Below, piece after piece: positions 1 through 7,299 of a stretch of 16,279 nucleotides of DNA. The stretch comes from CAZNYN01 sp964577295. Its GTDB lineage: Bacteria; Synergistota; Synergistia; Synergistales; Synergistaceae. The notes under the pieces were generated by a model. The model worked only from the letters and a program-made list of their open reading frames with translations, did not search any database and was not told where the DNA came from. Made by a program: the position numbers and the translations under genes. The stretch spans positions 1-16,279 of the forward strand of contig CAZNYN010000044.1 in NCBI GenBank assembly GCA_964577295.1, given 5' to 3'. How positions within the stretch are numbered: position 1 is the stretch's first letter; every line of letters begins with the position of its first letter.

Positions 1-1685
1 CAATATCACTGCTCATATCCATAACTCTCACTCCGTTTCTGTGCTCAAGAATACTTGGCAGGCAGAAGGTAACGCCACTTCAGATAAAGATGGAGCGCCC
101 CTTTATATGGCTTGAGGATAAATACCGCGGCGCCCTTGAATATTCCGTATCTCACAGGAAAGTTGTGATGATATCTGCCCTTACACTCTTTATCATAGGA
201 ATGGGACTGACAAAAATCTTGGGTTCGGAATTTTTCCCAAGCGAAGACCAGGGGCGTCTGACTGTCAGAATAGAGCTCCCGGCGGACTCTTCTCTTGAGA
301 CTACGGAGCAAGTCACAAAAGATATGGTGAAAATGATACAAAAAGATCCGCGAGTTGCATACACATACGCAGTGGCAGGCAGCGGAAGCGGGCAGGAAAT
401 TTATAAAGCCACAATCTATATCGAACTTATAAGCAGAACAGAGCGTCCCAAAGCATCAACCATAATGAAGGAACTTCGCGAAAAACTTTCGGCATTCAAA
501 GATGCCGACTTAAAGATGGGAACATGGGGCGGTTCCGACATCACCCTCGTTATACAGGGCCCGACAAGCGAATCCCTGGCAGAACTCGGAGATATGATAA
601 AAAAAGATCTGGCAGAAAACGCCCGCGGCCTTGTTGACATAACGACAGACCTTCAGATGAACAAGCCCAGAATTAACCTGTCACTGAACAGAGCTTTGGC
701 AGATGACCTTAACATAAACATAAGAGACCTCTCCGATGAACTTCTGACCTGGTTCGGAGGAGACAACAGCGGCTCTTTCAACTCGGAGGGCTACAGGTAT
801 GACATACGCCTCCGCGCCGAAGGAAGCGGACGCGATAACCCTGCCAAGGTACTCAACACTCTTGTAACAACGATGAGCGGACAGACCATAAGAGCCGAGG
901 GGCTTGTAACGTCATCCCTCGGTATGGCTCCCAATGTCATTAACAGATACAACAGACAGCGCTCCCTTGAAATAGGGGCCAACGTCGAAGGTATATCCCC
1001 GGGTGAAGGCATAGCCATAATGGAGGAAGTATTCCGCAAATATGCCGAGGTTGGCACATACACCATGCTTCCGTCGGGAGACTCGGAGGATATGAAGGAT
1101 AGCTTCAGATATATGATGATAGCTCTGACTTTCGCCATACTGCTGGTCTATATGGTAATGGCGATACAGTTTGAATCTTTCCTGCACCCCTTCACGGTAA
1201 TGTTCTCTCTGCCCCTTATGACAGTCGGCTCTTTCGGACTTCTTGCTTTAGCCAACCTCAGACTCAGCGTTATGAGCTTCATGGGTATAATATTGCTGGT
1301 TGGAGTCGTCGTAAATAACGCAATACTCCTTGTAGACTTTATAAACCAGCTCCGCGCATCCGGCACGGATAAAGTTTCGGCGGTGCTCAAAGCAGGACCT
1401 CTGCGCCTTCGCGCCATACTTATGACTACGACCTCAACTATGATAGGCTCACTGCCTGTGGCTCTCGCCTTGAGCGAGGGAGGCGAATTTCGCCAGCCTA
1501 TGTCTGTGGCGGTAATAGGAGGACTTTTTACATCAACTCTCCTCACTCTTCTTGTCATACCAGTTGTCTATCTGATATTTGACGACGCAGCGGACAAGAT
1601 TAAGAGGCGGATGGCAAGATACAGAGCATATTCAAGACTGAAAGAGCAAAAAAGCAATTTGGGAGGACGCGCTAATGAGAAGTAA
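1..1685 (+). CDS. RND efflux permease, C-terminal half (5' end outside window)
   Basis: Inner-membrane proton-driven pump of a tripartite efflux complex, AcrB/HAE1-like; it exports drugs or other amphiphiles through an adaptor and an outer-membrane channel. The frame is open from base 3, before the Met codon at 90. The 29 preceding residues include TLTPFLCSRIL, which resembles the end of TM6 of AcrB-type pumps, so this is a full-length gene cut by the window and not a half-size protein. About 560 residues are visible out of roughly 1,040 usual for the family. Counting from Met-90, TM7 lies at about residues 25-43. A large periplasmic porter/docking region follows, then five more TM segments starting near residue 340. 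TM10 carries the family-typical GVVVNNAILLVDF stretch. Its stop overlaps the next gene by 11 nt. Substrate cannot be inferred. Confidence 0.95.
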   Translation, partial: ISLLISITLTPFLCSRILGRQKVTPLQIKMERPFIWLEDKYRGALEYSVSHRKVVMISALTLFIIGMGLTKILGSEFFPSEDQGRLTVRIELPADSSLETTEQVTKDMVKMIQKDPRVAYTYAVAGSGSGQEIYKATIYIELISRTERPKASTIMKELREKLSAFKDADLKMGTWGGSDITLVIQGPTSESLAELGDMIKKDLAENARGLVDITTDLQMNKPRINLSLNRALADDLNINIRDLSDELLTWFGGDNSGSFNSEGYRYDIRLRAEGSGRDNPAKVLNTLVTTMSGQTIRAEGLVTSSLGMAPNVINRYNRQRSLEIGANVEGISPGEGIAIMEEVFRKYAEVGTYTMLPSGDSEDMKDSFRYMMIALTFAILLVYMVMAIQFESFLHPFTVMFSLPLMTVGSFGLLALANLRLSVMSFMGIILLVGVVVNNAILLVDFINQLRASGTDKVSAVLKAGPLRLRAILMTTTSTMIGSLPVALALSEGGEFRQPMSVAVIGGLFTSTLLTLLVIPVVYLIFDDAADKIKRRMARYRAYSRLKEQKSNLGGRANEK

Positions 1686-2982
1686 GCTGGAAATAATACC
1701 ATTGCTTATAGCCCTGCTCATTGCTCCGCAGCAGGCAGGAGCGGAATCACCAACTGCAGTGGACATAAAAGAGAGCATCAATTTGACACTTGAAAACAAT
1801 GCATCCCTTTTATCTCTGAAGCAGGAAATTATAAAAGCAGCCGCCTTTAAGGTTCAGGCGGACGGAACTCTGCTGCCATCGATATCGGCATCCGCCAATA
1901 TCGACAAGCAGAGAGAGCCCCAAACTTCGGACGGAACAGATAAAGATTCCTCAAAGTCGGCAAAAGTGACTCTTGAACAGACAATATATTCCGGCGGAAG
2001 GGACAGCGCTCTGCGCCGCCAGTCGCCCCAGGCTGCCAACATAGCGGACGCGGCCTTGAGAGACGGAGAGAACAGAGTTATAGGAGAGCTCTTTGCGAGA
2101 TTTTATAATGTCATTCTCCAGCAGGAAAAAATAAAAACCGAGGAAGCCGCGGTAAAAACCTCCGAGATGCACCTCAAAGAAGTAAAAAAGATGAACGAGC
2201 TGGGCCTTGCAAACAGGCTTGAAGTCATAAGAGCCGCGCAGAAACTCGCCTCTAACTATGCGGAATTGAGCACTGCTCAGGGCTCCTTTAAAGCGGCTCA
2301 CATTTCTTTGATGAGCTATATGGCTATACCTCCCGAAAATCGCAGAGCTGTAAAAGGTTCAATCTCATCGGGGGAGATAAAGGGCAGCAGAACAGAATCC
2401 CTTGCCTTTGCGGAAAAATACAGGGCTGACTTGCAGAAACTCAAGGAAGAGCACTCATATCAGCTGAATCAGATAGAGATAGAAAAAAGCGCATTGAGGC
2501 CCAAAATAACCTTCGGAGCGACAAGCGGAATTTCAAATCCCTACAAAGGCGATGACAGATCCGAGGATACGTGGCGCGCGGAACTCTCCGTAAAGCTCCC
2601 TATATTTGACAAAAATGTGACACAAAGCGCCTTAATAAAGAACAGAGCCATTCTTGAGCAGGATAAGATAGCAGTCAAACAGAAAGAAATAGACGTAAAA
2701 TCGGAGGTTGAAACCTCCTGGGCAGAGATAGAGAGCGCAAGGGATCGCCTGGCCGCATCGGAAAAAGCTCTCGAACTTGCAAAAGAGACACTGCGCCTCT
2801 CGGAAGTGGGATACAGGGAGGGAGTCACACCTCAGCTTGACCTGCTGAGCGCTCAGTCGGCCCTTACCCTTGCCAACCTTGATTTTCTGAATGCTCAGTA
2901 CAACAGATTTATGACGATAGTAGCTCTTAAAATGACAGAGGGAACTATAATAGATTGGGCAAAGGAAAGTGACTTCAAATGA
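1675..2982 (+). CDS. TolC-family outer-membrane efflux channel
   Basis: Outer-membrane component (OEP/TolC family) of the tripartite pump, forming the trans-periplasmic exit duct. The 435 residues start with a classic Sec signal peptide: basic MRSK, a hydrophobic core, and AGA-E cleavage after about residue 23. There is no lipobox cysteine, unlike many OprM-type members. The rest shows the repeated alpha-helical, Ala/Glu/Lys-rich pattern of the family, with short strand-like segments such as VTLEQTIYSGG near residue 100 and AELSVKLPIF near 305. The ATG sits 8 nt after a GGGAGG ribosome-binding site (1661-1666) inside the end of the permease gene, implying translational coupling. It overlaps the adaptor gene by 4 nt (ATGA). 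Confidence 0.93.
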   Translation: MRSKLEIIPLLIALLIAPQQAGAESPTAVDIKESINLTLENNASLLSLKQEIIKAAAFKVQADGTLLPSISASANIDKQREPQTSDGTDKDSSKSAKVTLEQTIYSGGRDSALRRQSPQAANIADAALRDGENRVIGELFARFYNVILQQEKIKTEEAAVKTSEMHLKEVKKMNELGLANRLEVIRAAQKLASNYAELSTAQGSFKAAHISLMSYMAIPPENRRAVKGSISSGEIKGSRTESLAFAEKYRADLQKLKEEHSYQLNQIEIEKSALRPKITFGATSGISNPYKGDDRSEDTWRAELSVKLPIFDKNVTQSALIKNRAILEQDKIAVKQKEIDVKSEVETSWAEIESARDRLAASEKALELAKETLRLSEVGYREGVTPQLDLLSAQSALTLANLDFLNAQYNRFMTIVALKMTEGTIIDWAKESDFK

Positions 2983-4136
2983 AAAAAATCAAAGACAAAA
3001 AAACTATCATAATAATTCTCTCGTTCGTGCTTCTGCTGACACTGATTGGAGTCTACAGCAGAAGAGAGATTCTGTTTGCAAAAAAGGACAAAATCAACGA
3101 ACAGCAGCCTGCGATAGTAAAAGTTCAGACAGCGGAAACAAACTCCAATATATGCGAAAACATAGCCCAAAACACCTCAATAGAGGCGGTAAATAGAGTA
3201 AAGCTGACTCCCCGTGTGACAGGACGCCTCGAAAAAATATTTGTAAAGCGCGGAGATATTGTACATGAAGGCGAGCCTGTTGCTTATCTTGAGCACGAAC
3301 AGCAGGATGCCTTAATAGGAGCGGCCGAAGCTCAAAAGGCATCGGCAATGGCAGATTCAGAAAAAGCAAAAGCAGAGATGATGAACGAAAAGACAAATCT
3401 CGAAAGGTACAAGAGGCTTCTTGATGCCGGATTCAGCACAATGCAGCAGTATGATGCCGCGAGCACCTCATACGCCAGTGCGAAAGCCTCATACAACGCC
3501 GCTCTTGCCAAAGAGAGGCAGGCTCAGTCGGAGCTCAAAAGGAGCAAATCCTCAAAAGACGACTACATCATTAAAGCTCCGCTGAACGGCACAGTCCTCA
3601 ACGATTACTCTATAAGCGCGGGAGCTATGATATCCCCATCGTCACCGATACTTGACATAGCTGATTTAAGCCGGCTGAAGGCGACCTTAAAAATACCCGA
3701 GTCAAAAATATTTACTGTAAAAATGGGAATGCCGGTGACAATACGTTTTGACGCTCTGCCGGACGAAGAGTTTAAAGGCTATGTGACTGCGACAGACCAG
3801 TATGTTGAACCTTCGACACGCACAAGCAATGTGGAAATAGAGCTCGACAACAGAGCTGCGGGAGGAAAACTGCGTCCCGGAATGTTCGGCCAGGCCTCCA
3901 TAACGGAGCGGGAAGCAAAGAACGTCATAGCCATTCCGGAATCGTCTCTGCACAGCAGCGAAAGCGGCTTTTACGTTCTCGTTGCGGAGAGCGGCAAAGC
4001 CAAACAGCGCGTAATATCTGTCGGAATACGCCAGGGCAGCCTTGTTGAAATAACAAAAGGCCTTAAAACGGGAGACAAAGTAATAATTTTCGGAGGCAAA
4101 AACCTCAACGACGGTGATAAGATTACAATAGAATAA
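2979..4136 (+). CDS. RND-type periplasmic adaptor (membrane fusion protein, HlyD/AcrA family)
   Basis: Adaptor bridging the permease and the outer-membrane channel. 385 residues. It is anchored by one N-terminal TM segment (about residues 8-26) and has no lipobox cysteine, so it is not an AcrA-style lipoprotein. Domains in order: first lipoyl half at about 70-105 (TPRVTGRLEKIFVKRGDIVHEGEP); an Ala/Lys/Glu-rich coiled-coil hairpin at about 108-192; second lipoyl half at about 195-228 (IIKAPLNGTVLNDYSISAGAM); beta-barrel at about 235-310; and a membrane-proximal domain ending in LKTGDKVIIFGGKNLNDGDKI. The start overlaps the TolC-like stop by 4 nt. The adaptor is the last gene of the pump set, whereas many such operons have it first. 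Confidence 0.93.
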   Translation: MKKIKDKKTIIIILSFVLLLTLIGVYSRREILFAKKDKINEQQPAIVKVQTAETNSNICENIAQNTSIEAVNRVKLTPRVTGRLEKIFVKRGDIVHEGEPVAYLEHEQQDALIGAAEAQKASAMADSEKAKAEMMNEKTNLERYKRLLDAGFSTMQQYDAASTSYASAKASYNAALAKERQAQSELKRSKSSKDDYIIKAPLNGTVLNDYSISAGAMISPSSPILDIADLSRLKATLKIPESKIFTVKMGMPVTIRFDALPDEEFKGYVTATDQYVEPSTRTSNVEIELDNRAAGGKLRPGMFGQASITEREAKNVIAIPESSLHSSESGFYVLVAESGKAKQRVISVGIRQGSLVEITKGLKTGDKVIIFGGKNLNDGDKITIE

Positions 4137-4156
4137 AATTTCACACTAAAATTTTT

Positions 4157-4162
4157 AAGGGG
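4157..4162 (+). promoter_or_regulatory. Ribosome-binding site that fixes the gpmA start
   Basis: AAGGGG lies 8 nt before the TTG at 4171. The alternative GTG at 4162 overlaps it and an ATG at 4166 is out of frame, so the TTG start is favoured. Confidence 0.7.
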
Positions 4163-4170
4163 TGTATGAA

Positions 4171-4917
4171 TTGTATAAAGTAGTACTGGTAAGACACGGA
4201 GAAAGCGCTTGGAACAAGGAAAATAGGTTCACTGGATGGACTGACGTTCCTCTTTCGGATAAGGGGCTTGCGGAAGCTCATTCAGCCGGAGACCTTCTCA
4301 AAAAAGAGGGATACATCTTCGACAAAGCCTTTACTTCCGTGCTTAAGCGCGCAATAAAGACTCTTGCCTGCGTCCTCGAAGAGATGGATCTCATGTGGAT
4401 TCCCGTTGAAAAAACATGGCGGCTTAACGAACGTCACTACGGAGCTCTGCAGGGACTCAACAAAGCGGAGACAGCGGAAAAGTACGGAGAAGAACAGGTC
4501 AAGCTCTGGCGCAGAAGCTACTCCACAAGGCCTCCTATGCTTGAAAAGGATGACGAGCGCTACCCTGCAAAAGACCGGCGCTACTCATCTCTCAAAGAGT
4601 GCGAAGTTCCCGGAGGCGAATGCCTTGAAGACACAGTAGCAAGAGTGCTCCCATACTGGCAGAATGTCATAGCTCCGGAAATCAAATCCGGCAAGAGAAT
4701 AATAATAGCGGCTCACGGCAACAGCCTGCGCGCCCTTGTAAAATATCTTGACAATATGTCCGAAGAGGAAATAATCCCGCTTAACATTCCTACCGGAGTT
4801 CCTCTCGTCTACGAACTGGATGAGGAGCTTAAGCCCATAAAGCACTACTACTTGGGAGACATGGAAGCCATAGCGGCGGCACAGAAAGCCGTGGCAAACC
4901 AAGGCAAAGCTAAATAA
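4171..4917 (+). CDS. gpmA: 2,3-bisphosphoglycerate-dependent phosphoglycerate mutase
   Basis: Cytoplasmic glycolytic/gluconeogenic enzyme interconverting 3- and 2-phosphoglycerate through a phosphohistidine intermediate. The 248 residues match the family length (about 250). Visible signatures are LVRHGES with catalytic His9, ENRFTGWTDVPLS, NERHYGALQGLNK with the acid Glu87, PPM and DRRY in the lid region, and AAHGNSLRAL with His182. The TTG at 4171 is chosen as start because AAGGGG (4157-4162) lies 8 nt upstream and the product then begins MYKVVLVRHGE. The in-frame GTG at 4162 overlaps that ribosome-binding site. It lies 34 nt after the efflux adaptor with no visible terminator between, so it may be read through from the pump operon. 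A strong terminator follows. Confidence 0.96.
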   Translation: MYKVVLVRHGESAWNKENRFTGWTDVPLSDKGLAEAHSAGDLLKKEGYIFDKAFTSVLKRAIKTLACVLEEMDLMWIPVEKTWRLNERHYGALQGLNKAETAEKYGEEQVKLWRRSYSTRPPMLEKDDERYPAKDRRYSSLKECEVPGGECLEDTVARVLPYWQNVIAPEIKSGKRIIIAAHGNSLRALVKYLDNMSEEEIIPLNIPTGVPLVYELDEELKPIKHYYLGDMEAIAAAQKAVANQGKAK

Positions 4918-4931
4918 TAAAAAGCACGGAC

Positions 4932-4966
4932 ACGTCCTTTGAGAAATTTTTCAAAGGACGTTTTTT
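4932..4966 (+). terminator. Intrinsic terminator after gpmA
   Basis: Perfect 11-bp stem ACGTCCTTTGA (4932-4942) / TCAAAGGACGT (4951-4961) with an 8-nt loop, followed directly by a run of six T (4961-4966). It lies 15 nt after the gpmA stop. Confidence 0.92.
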
Positions 4967-4972
4967 AAAAAA

Positions 4973-5026
4973 ATCAGGCATATTTACAGCAGTGCGGATA
5001 AAATATAAACAAAGTATCTGCCTGAT
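4973..5026. promoter_or_regulatory. Inverted repeat upstream of the antiporter gene; possible operator or leader hairpin
   Basis: ATCAGGCA (4973-4980) and TGCCTGAT (5019-5026) are perfect 8-bp inverted copies flanking 38 nt. The enclosed stretch has a TTTACA (4983-4988) and a TATAAA (5004-5009) that resemble -35 and -10 boxes, but the 15-nt spacing is short. The arms could be operator half-sites around a promoter or pair in a leader RNA. No regulator can be named. Confidence 0.35.
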
Positions 5027-5042
5027 AAACACAAGAACTTGA

Positions 5043-5049
5043 AAGGCGG
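5043..5049 (+). promoter_or_regulatory. Ribosome-binding site that fixes the antiporter start
   Basis: AAGGCGG ends 7 nt before the ATG at 5057. The longer frame would start at a TTG (5039) lying upstream of this site. Confidence 0.6.
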
Positions 5050-5056
5050 TCTGCAA

Positions 5057-6517
5057 ATGGTTACAGCCGACAATTTTATCTTATTTTTTTCGTCCATACT
5101 TCTATTCTGCATCATATTCAGCCGTTTCTTGGCACGGGTGGGGATACCTATACTTGTATTCTTCATATTTGCCGGAATGTTCATCGGCTCCGAAGGAGTG
5201 GGAGGCGTTTACTTTGACGAGGCGGAAATTGCCGGCACCATAGGCAATATAGCTATATGCTACATCCTTTTTGCGGGAGGCATGGCAACACGCTGGGATT
5301 CGATAAAAGGGGTACTTACTCCGGGCGTTCTGCTTGCCACCTTGGGAGTGGTCATAACGGCCCTTCTCGTAGGAGCTGCGGCACATTTTCTAACCGGACT
5401 CACATTGCTTGAGGGTCTTCTGCTGGGATCTGTCGTCTCATGTACGGATGCGGCTTCCGTCTTCTCCATTCTGCGTTCAAACGGACTAAACCTCAAAGGC
5501 ACGCTTGCGCCTCTTCTTGAGCTTGAAAGCAGCGCAAACGACCCTGCCGCATATATGATGACAGTTGCTGTGATCTCCCTCATGGTATCCCCCGAGAAAA
5601 ATTTTTCATACCTTGTAAAGATGCTTGTACTGCAGGGCTCAATCGGGCTGATTTTAGGCTATGTTTTGGGGCGCATGGGTTCGGAGCTGATGAAGAGAGT
5701 ACGCCTCGGAAGCGAAGGCCTTTACCCTGTTGTGGCTGTCATAATAGCCGCTTTTATATACTCTCTGGTTCAGATAACCGGCGGCAACGGCTTTCTCGGA
5801 ATATACACTGCCGGAATAGTCATGGGAAACAGGCCTATGAAAGAAAAACGCGGAACAATACGCTTCTTTGACGGATTTTCCTGGATAATGCAGATAACGG
5901 CATTCCTTACTCTGGGGCTTCTGGTATTTCCCTCTCAGCTCCCATCGGTAATGGTGCCTGCTCTCATTATCTCCGCGGCATTGATTTTTATCGTCAGGCC
6001 GCTTGCCGTATTCCCAATTCTCCACTTTTTTGACTACTCGTTCAAAGGCAAGATGCTCGTATCATGGGTAGGATTCAGGGGCGCATCGTCAATAGTATTC
6101 GCAGTATATGCCCTTAATGCCGGAATACCTGCAGGGAATACCATATTCAACATAGTATTCTTCATTTCTCTGACATCGGTAATAATACAAGGCTCTATGC
6201 TGCGGCCTATAGCAAAATTTCTCGACCAGCTCGATAAAGATGACAAGAGCCTTGTCGCAAGGACATTTACAGACTATGCGGACGAAATAAACGGAGCTCT
6301 TTATGAGATGAGAGTTCTTCCCTCCTCTCCCGCATGCGGAATGCAGATTAAAGACCTTAAATTTCCTCAATGCGCAAGGATACTCATAATACAGAGAGAA
6401 GAGACAAGCATAACCCCCGCAGGCACGACAATCCTCCTGCAAGGAGACAAGCTCATGATCACAGCCGATAAATCCGAAACACTGCTTCCAATAAAAGAAC
6501 GCCTCGGCCTGGGATAA
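5057..6517 (+). CDS. CvrA/NhaP2-type cation/proton antiporter with TrkA-C domain
   Basis: CPA1-family inner-membrane exchanger related to NhaP2/CvrA (cell volume regulation), which exchanges K+ and/or Na+ for protons. 486 residues from ATG 5057. About 12 hydrophobic segments span residues 5-385. Family-typical signatures are CTDAASVF (129-136), LELESSANDPAAY with Asn161-Asp162 as the likely ion-site pair, and MGNRPMKEKRGTIRFFDGFSW. After the membrane part comes a cytosolic region (about 400-480) resembling a TrkA-C/RCK-C regulatory domain, ending TTILLQGDKLMITADKSE. The ribosome-binding site AAGGCGG lies 7 nt before this ATG; an in-frame TTG at 5039 lies upstream of it and is not favoured. 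The gene stands alone between two terminators. K+ specificity is inferred from CvrA/NhaP2 similarity only. Confidence 0.9.
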   Translation: MVTADNFILFFSSILLFCIIFSRFLARVGIPILVFFIFAGMFIGSEGVGGVYFDEAEIAGTIGNIAICYILFAGGMATRWDSIKGVLTPGVLLATLGVVITALLVGAAAHFLTGLTLLEGLLLGSVVSCTDAASVFSILRSNGLNLKGTLAPLLELESSANDPAAYMMTVAVISLMVSPEKNFSYLVKMLVLQGSIGLILGYVLGRMGSELMKRVRLGSEGLYPVVAVIIAAFIYSLVQITGGNGFLGIYTAGIVMGNRPMKEKRGTIRFFDGFSWIMQITAFLTLGLLVFPSQLPSVMVPALIISAALIFIVRPLAVFPILHFFDYSFKGKMLVSWVGFRGASSIVFAVYALNAGIPAGNTIFNIVFFISLTSVIIQGSMLRPIAKFLDQLDKDDKSLVARTFTDYADEINGALYEMRVLPSSPACGMQIKDLKFPQCARILIIQREETSITPAGTTILLQGDKLMITADKSETLLPIKERLGLG

Positions 6518-6523
6518 TATACT

Positions 6524-6577
6524 CAATAAAAAATCGGAGCGGCTTCTCTGCTGAGAAACCGCTCCGATTTTTTTATT
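6524..6577. terminator. Bidirectional intrinsic terminator between convergent genes
   Basis: Perfect 12-bp stem AAATCGGAGCGG (6531-6542) / CCGCTCCGATTT (6559-6570), extended after one mismatch by TTCTC/GAGAA and capped by a TGCT loop. A T-run (6568-6574) serves the + strand antiporter transcript. The A-run at 6528-6533 gives a T-run on the - strand for the cyclophilin transcript. Confidence 0.93.
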
Positions 6578-6595
6578 GAAAATATGGCTGAGATA

Positions 6596-7150
6596 TTACT
6601 TTACTGTGACTTTCTCCATTACTACCTTCTTAAGGGGTCTGTCCTGTGAATCTGTCGGGACTTTGCCTATCGCTTCTATGACATTCATGCCTTCGATAAC
6701 ATGTCCGAATATAGCATGTTTGCCGTCGAGCCAGGGGCAGGGAACGAGTGTAATGAAGAACTGCGAGCCGCCGGTGTTGGGGCCTGCGTTAGCCATGGAA
6801 AGTATTCCGGGCTTGTCGTGCTTGAGTCCTTTGCCGAATTCATCGGGGATTGTGTAGCCCGGGCCGCCTGTGCCTCTGCCGAGGGGGCATCCGCCCTGAA
6901 TCATAAACTGGTCTATGACGCGGTGGAAGATAATTCCGTCATAGTATTTCTTGCCGATAAGGTCTGTGAAGTTTTTCACCGTCTTGGGAGCAAGGTCGTT
7001 ATAGAGCTCAATCTTAAAATTACCCATAGACGTCTCGAAAGTCGCAACCTGGCGTTTTGCTTTTGCTTCGGCCTCAGTTGCCTCATTTCCTGCCATACAT
7101 GTCAACACAATCACTCCTACTGCGAGCATAAGCATCGCGAATTTTCTCAT
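6596..7150 (-). CDS. Exported cyclophilin-type peptidyl-prolyl cis-trans isomerase
   Basis: Catalyses prolyl-bond isomerisation to aid protein folding, probably in the periplasm. 184 residues. Basic MRK and a hydrophobic stretch to about residue 17 form a signal peptide. The likely signal peptidase I site is in TEAEAKA near residue 30; VLTC at 15-18 is a poor lipobox. The cyclophilin domain starts at about 34 (VATFETSMGNFKIELY). Key active-site residues are present: FHRV with Arg77, QFMIQGG with Gln85, GSQFFITL (129-135), and WLDGKHAIFG with Trp140 and His145. A GGGGG run on the - strand about 7 nt before the ATG acts as ribosome-binding site. It lies 149 nt downstream of the NhaC-like gene, on the same strand. 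Confidence 0.95.
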   Translation of the reverse strand: MRKFAMLMLAVGVIVLTCMAGNEATEAEAKAKRQVATFETSMGNFKIELYNDLAPKTVKNFTDLIGKKYYDGIIFHRVIDQFMIQGGCPLGRGTGGPGYTIPDEFGKGLKHDKPGILSMANAGPNTGGSQFFITLVPCPWLDGKHAIFGHVIEGMNVIEAIGKVPTDSQDRPLKKVVMEKVTVK

Positions 7151-7164
7151 TTTGATACCCCCGC

Positions 7165-7194
7165 GTAAATTTTAACCGCTCGGTAAATTTTAAC
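7165..7194 (-). promoter_or_regulatory. Direct repeat in the cyclophilin upstream region, overlapping a possible promoter
   Basis: GTAAATTTTAAC occurs twice on the + strand (7165-7176 and 7183-7194), 18 nt start to start. Read on the - strand, TTGATG followed about 18 nt later by TTAAAAT could be a -35/-10 pair, so the repeat copies would cover or flank the -10. It could be an operator with two half-sites, or chance in AT-rich sequence. Confidence 0.3.
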
Positions 7195-7299
7195 ATCAAT
7201 CCGCCTGTATAACCATAGGCAAGAAACGTAATCTGCCGCAAAGATACCGCAGCTGAAAGCCGATACATCTCTAAAATCTGAGCAAAAAGTATAGATGTC

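Noticed and set aside
90..1685. Met-90 as the start of a half-length RND protein
   Set aside because: The frame is open back to base 3 and the upstream residues resemble the end of TM6 of RND pumps, so the gene continues beyond the window edge.
4123..4152. TTACAA and TAAAAT with 18-nt spacing as a gpmA promoter
   Set aside because: Transcription would begin inside the ribosome-binding site, leaving almost no leader, so the match is probably chance in AT-rich DNA.
6596..7150. Cyclophilin as a lipoprotein
   Set aside because: The only N-terminal cysteine is in VLTC, with Thr at -1 and Leu at -2, a poor lipobox; an ordinary signal peptidase site fits better.
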